Positions 1-15,687 are shown, counted from the first letter of the stretch. The stretch: DNA of 64,000 nucleotides from Trebonia sp963843745 (GCA_963843745.1 CAWJLP010000013.1:62001-126000), one strand, 5' to 3'. Notes: generated by a model from the sequence alone, not told the origin. Numbers and translations are program-made.

Positions 1-350
1 ACCCGGTCGCCCTGGTGCAGGCCCTGCGGCGCCAGGATGTAGCGCTTCTCGCCGTCCACGTAGTGCAGCAGCGCGATGCGCGCGGTCCTGTTCGGGTCGT
101 ACTCGATGTGCGCGACCTTGGCGGGGACGCCGTCCTTGTCGTGCCGACGGAAGTCGATCAGCCGGTAGGCACGCTTGTGGCCGCCGCCCTGGTGCCGTGC
201 GGTGACCCGCCCGTGCACGTTCCGGCCGCCTTTGCTGTGCAGCGGGCGAACCAGCGACTTCTCCGGCTCGCTCCGGGTGATCTCGGAGAAGTCGGAGCCA
301 CTGGCGCCGCGCCGGCCCGGGGTGGTCGGTTTGTACTTACGGATTGCCAC
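1..350 (-). CDS. rplB: 50S ribosomal protein L2, N-terminal part (runs off window)
   Basis: L2 binds 23S rRNA near the peptidyl-transferase centre and is needed for subunit association. The reverse strand from the GTG at 350 reads AIRKYKPTTPGRRGASGSDF and continues through HSKGGRN and the typical RLIDFRR and EYDPNRTARIAL segments, which is the L2 N-terminal RNA-binding domain. A GGAGAAGCAG Shine-Dalgarno lies just upstream of the GTG. The gene follows rplW by 10 bases in the S10 operon. About 116 of the usual 277 or so residues are present; the C-terminal part lies outside the window. Confidence 0.96.
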   Translation of the reverse strand, partial: MAIRKYKPTTPGRRGASGSDFSEITRSEPEKSLVRPLHSKGGRNVHGRVTARHQGGGHKRAYRLIDFRRHDKDGVPAKVAHIEYDPNRTARIALLHYVDGEKRYILAPQGLHQGDR

Positions 351-360
351 CTGCTTCTCC

Positions 361-663
361 TTAACTAACCGGTCCGCCGAAGATGTCGATCCGGTCACCC
401 TCGACCAGGGTCACGATCGCCCGCTTGGTGTCCGCGCGCTTGCCCCAGCCCTGCCGGGTCCGCCTGCGCTTGCCCTGCCGGTTCAGCGTGTTCACGCCGG
501 TCACCCGGACCCGGAACACTTCCTCGACCGCCTGCCGGATCTGCGTCTTGTTGGCGTGCGGCGCGACGATGAACGTGTACTTGCCCTCGTCGAGAAGGCC
601 GTAGCTCTTCTCCGACACCACCGGGCGCAGCAGGATGTCGCGGGGGTTGTAGATCCTGCTCAC
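361..663 (-). CDS. rplW: 50S ribosomal protein L23
   Basis: L23 sits at the polypeptide exit tunnel and is the docking site for trigger factor and SRP. The 100-residue product begins with GTG as SRIYNPRDILLRPVVSEKS, contains the family core segment for rRNA contact (VNTLNRQGKRRRTRQ, about residues 64-78) and ends DIFGGPVS. The GTG start at 663 overlaps the rplD stop by four bases (GTGA), so translation is probably coupled. Length and order match the actinobacterial S10 operon. Confidence 0.96.
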   Translation of the reverse strand: MSRIYNPRDILLRPVVSEKSYGLLDEGKYTFIVAPHANKTQIRQAVEEVFRVRVTGVNTLNRQGKRRRTRQGWGKRADTKRAIVTLVEGDRIDIFGGPVS

Positions 664-1295
664 TTCTCGCCCCTTTCCACGAACGTGCGCAGCGCGGCCT
701 CGGTAAAGACCACGTAGTCGCTGACGAGCACGTCGTAGGTGTTGAGCTGGTCCTCGGCGAGCAGGTGCACGGCCGGGACGTTGCGCAGCGACTTCCAGGT
801 GAGCTCGTCGTCGCTCTGAGCGACAACGAGGATGTTCCTGGAGGCGCCGTCGGTGACCTGGGCCAGCACGGCGAGCGCGTCCTTCGTCCGCGGCATGTCG
901 CCCTCGACGAAGTTCGTCACCACGAAGATCCGGTCGCTGGCCGCCCGGTCGGACAGCGCGCCGCGCAGCGCGGCCGCCTTCATCTTCTTCGGCGTCCGCT
1001 GGGCGTAGTCCCGCGGCTGCGGGCCATGGGCGACACCACCGCCGGTGAACTGCGGCGCCCGGGTCGAGCCCTGCCGGGCCCGGCCGGTGCCCTTCTGCCG
1101 GTACGGCTTCCTGCCGCCGCCGCTGACCATGCCGCGAGTCTTCGTCGCGGCCGTGCCCTGCCGGGCGGCCGCGCGCTGCGCGACCACGACCTGGTGCATC
1201 AGCGGCACGTTGACCTTCGCCGCGAAGATGGCGTCGGGCAGTTCGACGGTGGTGGTCTCGTCGCTCGCCGGCGAGACGACGTTGACGCTGGTCAT
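660..1295 (-). CDS. rplD: 50S ribosomal protein L4
   Basis: L4 is a primary 23S rRNA-binding protein whose extended loop lines the exit tunnel; in many bacteria it also represses the S10 operon. The 211-residue product has the conserved loop (GRKPYRQKGTGRARQGS, about residues 61-77), where macrolide-resistance changes occur in other species; nothing there looks unusual. ATG at 1295 follows GAGGGG and overlaps the end of rplC by four bases. The 3' end overlaps rplW by four bases. Confidence 0.97.
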   Translation of the reverse strand: MTSVNVVSPASDETTTVELPDAIFAAKVNVPLMHQVVVAQRAAARQGTAATKTRGMVSGGGRKPYRQKGTGRARQGSTRAPQFTGGGVAHGPQPRDYAQRTPKKMKAAALRGALSDRAASDRIFVVTNFVEGDMPRTKDALAVLAQVTDGASRNILVVAQSDDELTWKSLRNVPAVHLLAEDQLNTYDVLVSDYVVFTEAALRTFVERGEK

Positions 1296-1936
1296 CGGGT
1301 CCCCTCTCGCACCGCGGAGCGCACCATGACAAGCCCGCCGCGCGGACCGGGCACCGCGCCCTTGATCAGCAGCAGGTTCTTGTCACTGTCCACGGCGTGC
1401 ACGGTCATGCTCTGCACGGTGGTCCGCTCGGCGCCCATCCGGCCCGCCATCCGCACGCCCTTGAAGACCCGGCCAGGCGTGGCGCACGCGCCGATCGATC
1501 CTGGCGAGCGGTGCTTGCGCTGGGTGCCGTGCGAGGCCGACAGGCCCTTGAAGCCATGCCGCTTCATGACGCCGGCGGTGCCCTTGCCCTTGGACTTGCC
1601 GGTCACGTCGACGCGCTGGCCAGCCTCGAACAGCTCGGCGGTGAGCTCCTGGCCCAGCGTGTACTCGGATGCGTTCTCGGTGCGGATCTCCGCGATGTAC
1701 CGGCGTGGCGTCACCCCGGCCTTCTCGAACAGGCCGGCCACCGGCTTCGTGACCTTGCGGGGGTTGATCTCCCCGAACCCGATCTGGACAGCGGAGTACT
1801 TGTCCTTGTCCGGCGTGCGGACGGCCGTGACCACGCACGGGCCAGCCAGCACCACCGTGACAGGTACCACCTGTCCGGTTTCGTCGAAGACCTGGGTCAT
1901 GCCAAGCTTGGTGCCCAGGATCCCTGTCATTGCCAT
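1292..1936 (-). CDS. rplC: 50S ribosomal protein L3
   Basis: L3 nucleates 50S assembly and reaches the peptidyl-transferase centre. The 214-residue protein begins MAMTGILGTKLGMTQVFDE and contains the tryptophan-finger-like central extension with HGFKGLSASHGTQRKHRSPG (about residues 131-150), the family hallmark. It lies 13 bases downstream of rpsJ and overlaps rplD by four bases, as the second gene of the S10 operon. Two ATG codons occur at the start (codons 1 and 3); the first was taken because its length matches actinobacterial L3. Confidence 0.97.
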   Translation of the reverse strand: MAMTGILGTKLGMTQVFDETGQVVPVTVVLAGPCVVTAVRTPDKDKYSAVQIGFGEINPRKVTKPVAGLFEKAGVTPRRYIAEIRTENASEYTLGQELTAELFEAGQRVDVTGKSKGKGTAGVMKRHGFKGLSASHGTQRKHRSPGSIGACATPGRVFKGVRMAGRMGAERTTVQSMTVHAVDSDKNLLLIKGAVPGPRGGLVMVRSAVREGTR

Positions 1937-1949
1937 GATCAGTGAGTCC

Positions 1950-2258
1950 TCAGAGCTTGATCTCGATGTAGACGCCAGCCGGAAGGTCGAGCCGCATCAG
2001 CGAGTCGACAGTCTTCGGCGTCGGGTCGATGATGTCGATCAGCCGCTTGTGCGTGCGCATCTCGAAGTGCTCGCGCGAGTCCTTGTACTTGTGCGGCGAG
2101 CGGATAACGCAGTACACGTTCTTCTCGGTAGGCAGCGGCACGGGACCGGCGACGCGCGCGCCGGTACGGGTCACCGTGTCGACGATCTTCCGCGCCGAGC
2201 TGTCGATGATCTCGTGGTCATATGCCTTGAGCCGGATGCGGATCTTCTGTCCCGCCAT
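1950..2258 (-). CDS. rpsJ: 30S ribosomal protein S10 (NusE)
   Basis: S10 is a 30S head protein and, as NusE, joins NusB in antitermination complexes. The 102-residue sequence MAGQKIRIRLKAYDHEIID through RSPHKYKDSREHFEMRTHKR to the VEIKL-like end is full length. The ATG follows a GAGG motif. It is the first gene of the S10 operon; the tuf hairpin terminator lies 60 bases upstream, so the operon promoter probably lies between 2259 and 2317, although no clear -10/-35 pair was recognised. Confidence 0.97.
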   Translation of the reverse strand: MAGQKIRIRLKAYDHEIIDSSARKIVDTVTRTGARVAGPVPLPTEKNVYCVIRSPHKYKDSREHFEMRTHKRLIDIIDPTPKTVDSLMRLDLPAGVYIEIKL

Positions 2259-2317
2259 TATGGCCTCGGTTCCTTACTTCCTCTAAGCCGCTGTTTACGT
2301 CCTACTGGGGTGACACA

Positions 2318-2360
2318 TGTTGCGGCGGCCGGGCCAAAGAGCGGCCCGGCCGCCGCAACA
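2318..2360 (-). terminator. Terminator hairpin after tuf
   Basis: An 18-base perfect inverted repeat (2318-2335 with 2343-2360) encloses a 7-base loop, beginning 5 bases after the tuf stop. The stem is almost entirely G/C and there is no long U-tract, as is common for actinobacterial terminators. It separates the str operon from the S10 operon. Confidence 0.85.
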
Positions 2361-2364
2361 CGGC

Positions 2365-3558
<1,194 letters not shown>

Positions 3559-3638
3559 TGGTATCTCCTCGTTGCGATCCGCCCCACCGCAGTGGGTCTG
3601 GAGTGTTTCCTGGGTTCTTTATGCCTGCTGGGCGCCGA

Positions 3639-5735
<2,097 letters not shown>

Positions 5736-5765
5736 GTTAAGCGTCCTTAGTGCTAGTTCTGGGTG

Positions 5766-6236
5766 TTACCAGCGGTAATGCGCGAAGGCCTTGTTGGACT
5801 CCGCCATCTTGTGCGTGTCTTCACGGCGCTTGACACTGGCGCCAAGGCCGTTGCTGGCGTCGAGCAGCTCGTTCATCAGCCGCTCGGTCATCGTCTTCTC
5901 CCGGCGCTGCCTGGCGTACATCACGAGCCAGCGCAGGGCCAGCGTCGTGCTCCGCGAGGCGCGCACCTCTACGGGAACCTGGTAGGTGGCGCCGCCGACC
6001 CGGCGGCTGCGGACCTCGAGGGTCGGCTTGACGTTGTCCAGCGCGCGCTTGAGCGTGACCACCGGGTCGTTGCCGTTCTTCTCGCGGCAGCCCTCAAGAG
6101 CGCCATAGACGGTGCGCTCGGCGAGCGAGCGCTTGCCGTCCTTGAGCACCTTGTTGGCGAGCGCGGTAACAAGCGGCGAGCCGTACACCGGGTCGGTGAC
6201 AAGCTGCCGCTTCGACGCGGGACCCTTGCGCGGCAT
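5766..6236 (-). CDS. rpsG: 30S ribosomal protein S7
   Basis: S7 is the primary 3'-domain binder of 16S rRNA, at the mRNA exit channel. The 156-residue product starts MPRKGPASKRQLVTDPVYGS and carries the conserved RVGGATYQVPVEVR segment (about residues 78-91). The ATG at 6236 lies one base after the rpsL stop, so the two genes are probably translationally coupled. fusA follows after 30 bases. Confidence 0.97.
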   Translation of the reverse strand: MPRKGPASKRQLVTDPVYGSPLVTALANKVLKDGKRSLAERTVYGALEGCREKNGNDPVVTLKRALDNVKPTLEVRSRRVGGATYQVPVEVRASRSTTLALRWLVMYARQRREKTMTERLMNELLDASNGLGASVKRREDTHKMAESNKAFAHYRW

Positions 6237-6237
6237 G

Positions 6238-6612
6238 TCAGCTCTTCTCCTTCTTCGCGCCGTAACGGCTGCGGGCCTGCTTGCGGTTGCGGACGCCCTG
6301 GGTGTCCAGCGAGCCGCGGATGATCTTGTAACGGACGCCGGGCAGGTCGCGGACACGGCCACCGCGCACCAGCACGATGGAGTGCTCCTGCAGGTTGTGC
6401 CCGACTCCGGGGATGTAGGCGGTGACCTCGATCTGGCTCGTCAGCCGGACGCGGGCGACCTTGCGCAGCGCGGAATTCGGCTTCTTGGGCGTGGTCGTGT
6501 AGACACGCGTGCACACGCCACGGCGCTGTGGGCTCTGCTTGAGCGCCGGCGTCTTGTTCTTCGACACCTTGTCCTGGCGGCCCTTGCGGACCAGCTGCTG
6601 GATCGTGGGCAA
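6238..6612 (-). CDS. rpsL: 30S ribosomal protein S12, natural Arg88 variant
   Basis: S12 controls decoding accuracy at the A site and is the classical streptomycin-resistance target. The start is taken as TTG at 6612 (reads PTIQQLVRKGRQDK), eight bases after GGAG, giving 124 residues, the usual length. Lys43 in TTPKKPNS is present, but position 88 is Arg (codon CGC at 6351-6349, context GGRVRDLPGVRY) where most bacteria have Lys; K88R is a known resistance change in Mycobacterium tuberculosis. It is the first gene of the str operon. Confidence 0.96.
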   Translation of the reverse strand: MPTIQQLVRKGRQDKVSKNKTPALKQSPQRRGVCTRVYTTTPKKPNSALRKVARVRLTSQIEVTAYIPGVGHNLQEHSIVLVRGGRVRDLPGVRYKIIRGSLDTQGVRNRKQARSRYGAKKEKS

Positions 6613-7161
6613 CCGAGTCTCCGTCTTTTCCGTCGTGTTCCTATGTAAAGCTTCTGTGTCCGCTGCGTGCTCGCCCGGACTAGGGGCCCGCAAGCGAGAC
6701 TAGAAATCGTCGGTTTCCCGGCGTTTCCACCCGTTTGACCTGCGGCTTTCCTCTCGCCTCCGACCCCCGAGGTCGGGTGTGTCGCGCTCGGCCTTTGGCC
6801 GACGGCTCAACACCGCCTTGGGTTGGCAGCCCACATCACTCTGGACTGCGGAGGAAGAGTCCACGCGGCCAGCCGCGCAGCCACCCGTATCCGGTCCGAT
6901 GGACCACGTCTCGCTGACTGCTGGCACGCAGGCACCCGCACGGTCACGGGCACGAATGTAAAAGGTACCACCCGTATGCCCGCTGGCCAAATTGTCTCGG
7001 GGGGTCGTCCCCCGGGAGGCAACTGTGGCTGTTCGCGCGGCTTTCCGTGAGCTAGTTTAACCGCTCTCCCGAGCCGCGCGCGGACCTACGCGCTAACTGA
7101 CAGTGGTGCTAACAGCGTCCCGCCGCGTTTCATTCCGCCCGCCGCCCACCGCGAACGTGGT
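6613..7161. other. Long leader/intergenic region upstream of rpsL
   Basis: Roughly 550 bases between the rpsL start and the palindrome cluster hold no convincing gene on either strand. It presumably contains the str-operon promoter and a long 5' leader. No consensus promoter or known structured RNA was recognised. A TAAACT hexamer on the minus strand (7053-7058) resembles a -10 box but lacks a clear -35. Confidence 0.5.
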
Positions 7162-7205
7162 CGATGTGACATCGTCCACCATAGAAGGGGGACGATGTCA
7201 CATCG
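7162..7205. repeat. Perfect 16-bp inverted repeat built from two CGATG-N3-CATCG palindromes
   Basis: The left arm CGATGTGACATCGTCC (7162-7177) and the right arm GGACGATGTCACATCG (7190-7205) are perfect reverse complements around a 12-base loop. Each arm also contains its own small palindrome, CGATG-N3-CATCG. The sequence starting GTGGTCGATG at 7157 is matched, with few differences, by one at 21536. The role is unknown; a REP-like element or protein-binding site fits. Confidence 0.75.
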
Positions 7206-7291
7206 CCCCCTTGCTGGCGGCGGATCGTGGTGCCGTTGGGATTGGCGAGACTCATGGGGTAACACCAGGCTCGGCCCAGGACCCGGCTTGA

Positions 7292-7344
7292 CGATAGTGG
7301 ATCATTAGGTACCCCAGGCGGGCCCTTTCGATCCACCATCATCG
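7292..7344. repeat. Imperfect inverted repeat, GATAGTGGATC / GATCCACCATC
   Basis: The arms at about 7293-7303 and 7330-7340 pair with one mismatch across a 26-base loop that contains ACCCCAGG. It lies between the 7162 palindrome and the rpoC terminator and shares the GATGG/CCATC vocabulary of the repeats near 21.6 kb, so it may be a diverged member of the same family. Confidence 0.45.
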
Positions 7345-7447
7345 CGGAACGCCCGCGGGCGGGACCAGAGACACCACGGGCCCGTTCGGGATAACGGTGA
7401 ACGTTGGCCGTCGCCAGCCCGCACCCCTGCGGCGACGCCGGCCACAC

Positions 7448-7489
7448 GCCGGGCGGCCGGTCCCGCGGAAAGGGGACCGGCCGCCCGGC
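7448..7489 (-). terminator. Terminator hairpin after rpoC
   Basis: A 17-base perfect stem (7448-7464 with 7473-7489) with an 8-base loop begins 7 bases after the rpoC stop. It is very G/C-rich, with no U-tract. It ends the rpoB-rpoC transcription unit. Confidence 0.85.
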
Positions 7490-7496
7490 CATGGCA

Positions 7497-11369
<3,873 letters not shown>

Positions 11370-11391
11370 TGTGTTGATTCCCCCTTCGTTG

Positions 11392-14300
11392 TCAGACCTC
11401 TTCGACGCTGCTCGGCTCACGCCGGGACAGGTCGATGCCGAGTTCTTCCGCCGCGCGGAAGACATCTTCGTCGGTGTCGCGCATCTCGATGGCCGCGCCG
11501 TCGCTGGACAGCACTTCCACGTTGAGGCAAAGCGACTGCATTTCCTTGATGAGCACCTTGAAGCTTTCCGGGATGCCTGGTTCCGGGACGTTCTCGCCCT
11601 TCACGATGGCCTCGTAGACCTTCACGCGGCCGAGCACGTCGTCGGACTTGATGGTGAGCAGCTCCTGCAGCGCGTAGGCGGCGCCGTAGGCCTCCAGGGC
11701 CCACACCTCCATCTCACCGAAGCGCTGCCCGCCGAACTGCGCCTTACCGCCCAGCGGCTGCTGGGTGATCATGGAGTACGGGCCGGTGGACCGCGCGTGG
11801 ATCTTGTCGTCCACGAGGTGCAGCAGCTTGAGGATGTAGATGTAGCCGACGGAGACCGGGTCCTTGAACGGCTCGCCGGTGCGCCCGTCGTACAGGGTGG
11901 TCTTGCCGGTCGAGCCGATCAGCTGGTTGCCGTCCCTGTTCGGCAGCGTGGAACCGAGCAGGCCGGTGATCTCCTCCTCGTGCGCGCCGTCGAAGACCGG
12001 GGTGGCCACGTTGGTGCCTGGCTTACTCGAGTCAGCGCCGATCGCGCGCAGCCGGTCCTTCCACTCCTCGTCCGTGCCGTTGACCTGCCAGCCGGCCTTC
12101 GCGACCCACCCGAGGTGAGTTTCGAGGACCTGGCCGACGTTCATCCGGCCGGGAACGCCCAGCGGGTTCAGCACGATGTCCACCGGGGTCCCGTCGGAGA
12201 GGAACGGCATGTCCTCGACCGGGAGGATCTTGGAGATGACACCCTTGTTCCCGTGGCGGCCCGCCAGCTTGTCGCCGTCGGTGATCTTCCGCTTCTGGGC
12301 CACGTACACGCGGACCAGCTCGTTGACGCCTGGCGGCAGCTCGTCGCCGTCCTCGCGGGTGAACACCCGGACGCCGATGACCTTGCCCTCCTCGCCGTGC
12401 GGCACCTTGAGCGACGTGTCACGGACCTCGCGGGCCTTCTCACCGAAGATCGCCCTCAGCAGGCGCTCCTCGGGCGTGAGCTCGGTCTCACCCTTGGGCG
12501 TGACCTTGCCGACCAGGATGTCGCCGTTGACGACCTCGGCGCCGATCCGGATGATGCCGCGCTCGTCGAGGTCGGCAAGGACCTCGTCGGACACGTTCGG
12601 GATGTCCCGCGTGATCTCCTCAGGACCGAGCTTGGTGTCCCGGGCGTCGACCTCGTGCTCCTCGATGTGAATGCTCGACAGCACGTCGTCCTGCACAAGT
12701 CGCTGCGACAGGATGATCGCGTCCTCGTAGTTGTGGCCCTCCCACGGCATGAAGGCGACGAGCAGGTTCTTGCCCAGCGCCATCTCGCCGTCGTCGGTGC
12801 ACGGGCCGTCCGCCAGGACCTGGCGCTCCTCGACCCGCTGCCCCTCTTCCACGATGGGCTTCTGGTTGAAGCAGGTGCCCTGGTTGGACCGGCGGAACTT
12901 CTGTACGTGGTACGTGGTCCTGGTGCCGTCGTCGTTCAGCACGGTCACGTAGTCCGCGCAGGACTCCTCGACCACGCCCGCCTTCTCGGCGAGGATGACG
13001 TCGCCAGCGTCGGTCGCGGCACGGTACTCCATGCCGGTGCCGACGAGCGGCGACTCGGACCGCAGCAGCGGCACGGACTGCCGCTGCATGTTGGAGCCCA
13101 TCAGCGCCCGGTTGGCGTCGTCGTGCTCGAGGAACGGGATCATGGCGGTGGCCACGGACACCATCTGGCGCGCGGACACGTCCATGTAGTCGACCTCGTC
13201 CGGCGGGATCTGGTCGACCTCGCCGCCCTTGCGGCGGACCAGTACCCGGTTGGTCCCGAAGGAGCCATCGGCGTTGACCGGCGTGTTCGCCTGCGCGATG
13301 ACGTGCCGGTCCTCCTCGTCCGCGGTCAGGTAGTCGATCTGGTCGGTCACCTTGCCGTCGGTCACCTTGCGGTACGGCGTCTCGACGAAGCCGAACGCGT
13401 TGACGCGGGCGTACGACGACAGGGACCCGATCAGGCCGATGTTCGGGCCTTCAGGGGTCTCGATCGGGCACATCCGGCCGTAGTGCGACGGGTGCACGTC
13501 ACGAACCTCGAACCCGGCCCGCTCACGGCTCAGGCCACCGGGACCGAGCGCTGACAGCCGGCGCTTGTGGGTAAGGCCGGCCAGCGGGTTGGTCTGGTCC
13601 ATGAACTGCGAGAGCTGGCTGGTGCCGAAGAACTCCTTGATCGACGCCACCACCGGGCGGATGTTGATCAGGGTCTGCGGCGTGATCGCCTCGACGTCCT
13701 GCGTCGTCATCCGCTCGCGGACCACGCGCTCCATCCGGGCCAGGCCCAGCCGGACCTGGTTCTGGATGAGCTCGCCGACCGTACGCAGCCGCCGGTTGCC
13801 GAAGTGGTCGATGTCGTCGGTCTCGAGCACGATGGTGCGGTCGGCGCGGGTGAGCTCTTCCTCACCGGCGTGCAGCCGGACCAGGTACTCGATCGTGGAG
13901 ACGATGTCTTCCTCGGTCAGCGTGCCCTGCCGGATCGGCAGCTCGAGGCCCAGCTTCCTGTTCACCTTGTACCGGCCGACCTTGGCCAGGTCGTACCGCT
14001 TCGGGTTGAAGTACAGGTTGTCGAGCAGCGCCTGCGCGGACTCCCGCGTCGGCGGCTCGCCGGGGCGCAGCTTGCGGTAGATGTCGAGCAGCGCGTCGTC
14101 CTGGCCGGCCGTGTGGTCCTTCTCCAGGGTGGCGCGCATCGACTCGAAGTCGCCGAAGCGCTCGAGGATCTTCGCGTCGTCCCAGCCGAGCGCCTTCAGC
14201 AGCACGGTCACGCTCTGCTTGCGCTTGCGGTCGATCCTGACGCCGACGCTGTCCCGCTTGTCGATCTCGAACTCGAGCCATGCGCCCCTGCTCGGGATCA

Positions 14301-14859
14301 CCTTGCAGGAATAGATGTCCTTGTCGCTGGTCTTGTCGACCTGCCGGTCGAAGTACACACCGGGCGACCGCACGAGCTGGCTGACCACCACGCGCTCGGT
14401 GCCGTTGATGATGAACGTGCCCTTGTTCGACATGAGCGGGAAGTCGCCCATGAAGACGGTCTGGCTCTTGATCTCACCGGTGGTGTTGTTGATGAACTCC
14501 GCCGTCACGAACATGGGCGCGGAGTAGGTCATGTCCTTGTCCTTGCACTCCTCGGCGGAGTACTTGGGCGGCTCAAACCGGTGGTCTCGGAACGACAGGG
14601 ACATCGTTCCCGAGAAGTCCTCGATCGGGCTGATCTCTTCGAAGATCTCTTCGAGCCCGGACTGCTCAGGCACGTCCTTGCGCCCGGCCTCCTTGGCGGC
14701 CTGGATACGTGCCTTCCACTTGTCATTGCCGAGCAGCCAGTCAAAGAACTCAGTCTGCAAGGCCAGCAGATCCGGAACCTTCAGGGGTTCGTTGATCCGC
14801 GCGAAGGACACGCGGCGGGGACCAAGATTCGTGGCGGAGGCGCTGCGCGATGCTGCCAA
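11392..14859 (-). CDS. rpoB: DNA-directed RNA polymerase beta subunit
   Basis: The beta subunit forms the other half of the active-site cleft and is the rifamycin target. The chosen start is TTG at 14859 (reads AASRSASATN), 10 bases after GGAAGGA, giving 1155 residues, close to Streptomyces RpoB. The rifampicin region reads SQFMDQTNPLAGLTHKRRLS; His and Ser equivalent to E. coli 526 and 531 are sensitive-type, while Asn518 and Ser522 equivalents are Thr and Ala. A good promoter (14978-15007) lies upstream, so rpoBC can be transcribed independently of rplJL. Confidence 0.98.
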   Translation of the reverse strand: MAASRSASATNLGPRRVSFARINEPLKVPDLLALQTEFFDWLLGNDKWKARIQAAKEAGRKDVPEQSGLEEIFEEISPIEDFSGTMSLSFRDHRFEPPKYSAEECKDKDMTYSAPMFVTAEFINNTTGEIKSQTVFMGDFPLMSNKGTFIINGTERVVVSQLVRSPGVYFDRQVDKTSDKDIYSCKVIPSRGAWLEFEIDKRDSVGVRIDRKRKQSVTVLLKALGWDDAKILERFGDFESMRATLEKDHTAGQDDALLDIYRKLRPGEPPTRESAQALLDNLYFNPKRYDLAKVGRYKVNRKLGLELPIRQGTLTEEDIVSTIEYLVRLHAGEEELTRADRTIVLETDDIDHFGNRRLRTVGELIQNQVRLGLARMERVVRERMTTQDVEAITPQTLINIRPVVASIKEFFGTSQLSQFMDQTNPLAGLTHKRRLSALGPGGLSRERAGFEVRDVHPSHYGRMCPIETPEGPNIGLIGSLSSYARVNAFGFVETPYRKVTDGKVTDQIDYLTADEEDRHVIAQANTPVNADGSFGTNRVLVRRKGGEVDQIPPDEVDYMDVSARQMVSVATAMIPFLEHDDANRALMGSNMQRQSVPLLRSESPLVGTGMEYRAATDAGDVILAEKAGVVEESCADYVTVLNDDGTRTTYHVQKFRRSNQGTCFNQKPIVEEGQRVEERQVLADGPCTDDGEMALGKNLLVAFMPWEGHNYEDAIILSQRLVQDDVLSSIHIEEHEVDARDTKLGPEEITRDIPNVSDEVLADLDERGIIRIGAEVVNGDILVGKVTPKGETELTPEERLLRAIFGEKAREVRDTSLKVPHGEEGKVIGVRVFTREDGDELPPGVNELVRVYVAQKRKITDGDKLAGRHGNKGVISKILPVEDMPFLSDGTPVDIVLNPLGVPGRMNVGQVLETHLGWVAKAGWQVNGTDEEWKDRLRAIGADSSKPGTNVATPVFDGAHEEEITGLLGSTLPNRDGNQLIGSTGKTTLYDGRTGEPFKDPVSVGYIYILKLLHLVDDKIHARSTGPYSMITQQPLGGKAQFGGQRFGEMEVWALEAYGAAYALQELLTIKSDDVLGRVKVYEAIVKGENVPEPGIPESFKVLIKEMQSLCLNVEVLSSDGAAIEMRDTDEDVFRAAEELGIDLSRREPSSVEEV

Positions 14860-14977
14860 CAGGGGTCCTTCCGAACTTGTCGCGGAACTTTCACCGCACG
14901 CACGCCAAACGCCCCGCGGCAAAACCCCAGAAAGGCGAGAGAGACACCGAGGACGTCAGAGTGCAGCGCAAATGGCC

Positions 14978-15007
14978 AGTGTAGCCAACGACTGCACTGC
15001 TTGTCAA
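14978..15007 (-). promoter_or_regulatory. Probable rpoB promoter
   Basis: On the minus strand a perfect TTGACA (15007-15002) is followed by an 18-base spacer and TACACT (14983-14978), a strong housekeeping-sigma promoter. The predicted transcription start is about 110 bases upstream of the rpoB TTG start. Confidence 0.75.
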
Positions 15008-15197
15008 CGGTACGCCAATATGTGGTTCACCTTGCTCCGCAGCATCCCCTTTCGGCGACGAAACGTCAAGCCAAAACAGGATGGTTCGGACTGGTTAGCC
15101 GCGTGATGGATGCCACACGCGTGCGGATGTGTAAGCGACAACAGAGCGGGTATCACAGTTATTCCCGCCCGAAGCGGCGGTGAACCCTCCGAACGCC

Positions 15198-15231
15198 AAG
15201 ACGCCCCCGGAACGTACCCCGGGGGCGTCTT
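15198..15231 (-). terminator. Terminator hairpin between rplL and rpoB
   Basis: A 13-base perfect stem (15198-15210 with 15219-15231) with an 8-base loop lies about 40 bases after the rplL stop. The T-run follows on the plus strand, but rplL is the only nearby gene that it could end. Some read-through to rpoBC is likely, as in other bacteria. Confidence 0.75.
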
Positions 15232-15272
15232 TTCGCAGCGTCTGAGCGCCGGAAAGCGCCTGACTACTTGAC

Positions 15273-15668
15273 CTACTTGACCGTGACAGAGGCGCCGGCG
15301 CCCTCGAGGGCAGCCTTGGCCTTGTCCGCGGCCTCCTTGTTGACCTTCTCGAGGACGGTCTTCGGCGCGCCGTCCACCAGGTCCTTGGCCTCCTTGAGGC
15401 CAAGGCTGGTCAGCGACCGCACTTCCTTGATGACCTGGATCTTCTTGTCGCCAGCGCCCTCGAGGATGACGTCGAACTCGTCCTGCTCCTCGGCCTGCTC
15501 GGCCTCGCCGCCGCCGGCCCCGGCCGGGGCGGCAACGCCCGCGACCGCCACCGGGGCGGCAGCCTTGACGTCGAACGTCTCTTCAAAAGCCTTCACGAAC
15601 TCGGACAGCTCAAGGAGGGTCATCTCCTTGAACGCGTCGAGCAGGTCGGCGCTGCTGAGCTTCGCCAT
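15273..15668 (-). CDS. rplL: 50S ribosomal protein L7/L12
   Basis: L7/L12 forms the flexible stalk that recruits translational GTPases. The 131-residue protein has an N-terminal dimerisation domain (about 1-35), an Ala/Gly/Pro hinge (about 36-58) and the C-terminal domain with KIQVIKEVRSLTSLGLKEAK and the end GASVTVK. It follows rplJ by 19 bases, with an AGGGAAACG motif before the ATG. Length matches the family. Confidence 0.97.
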   Translation of the reverse strand: MAKLSSADLLDAFKEMTLLELSEFVKAFEETFDVKAAAPVAVAGVAAPAGAGGGEAEQAEEQDEFDVILEGAGDKKIQVIKEVRSLTSLGLKEAKDLVDGAPKTVLEKVNKEAADKAKAALEGAGASVTVK

Positions 15669-15687
15669 GATCGTTTCCCTTCGTTCC

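Noticed and set aside
6700..7050. Short open frames in the rpsL upstream region
   Set aside because: No start signals and no recognisable families; GGAGGAAGAGTCC at about 6850 superficially recalls RNase P RNA but the rest does not match.
13560..13640. Unusual residues (Thr and Ala) at rifampicin-region positions equivalent to E. coli 518 and 522
   Set aside because: The key His526 and Ser531 equivalents are sensitive-type, and I believe this Thr/Ala variant is common in Streptosporangiales-like RpoB; not strong enough as a resistance claim.
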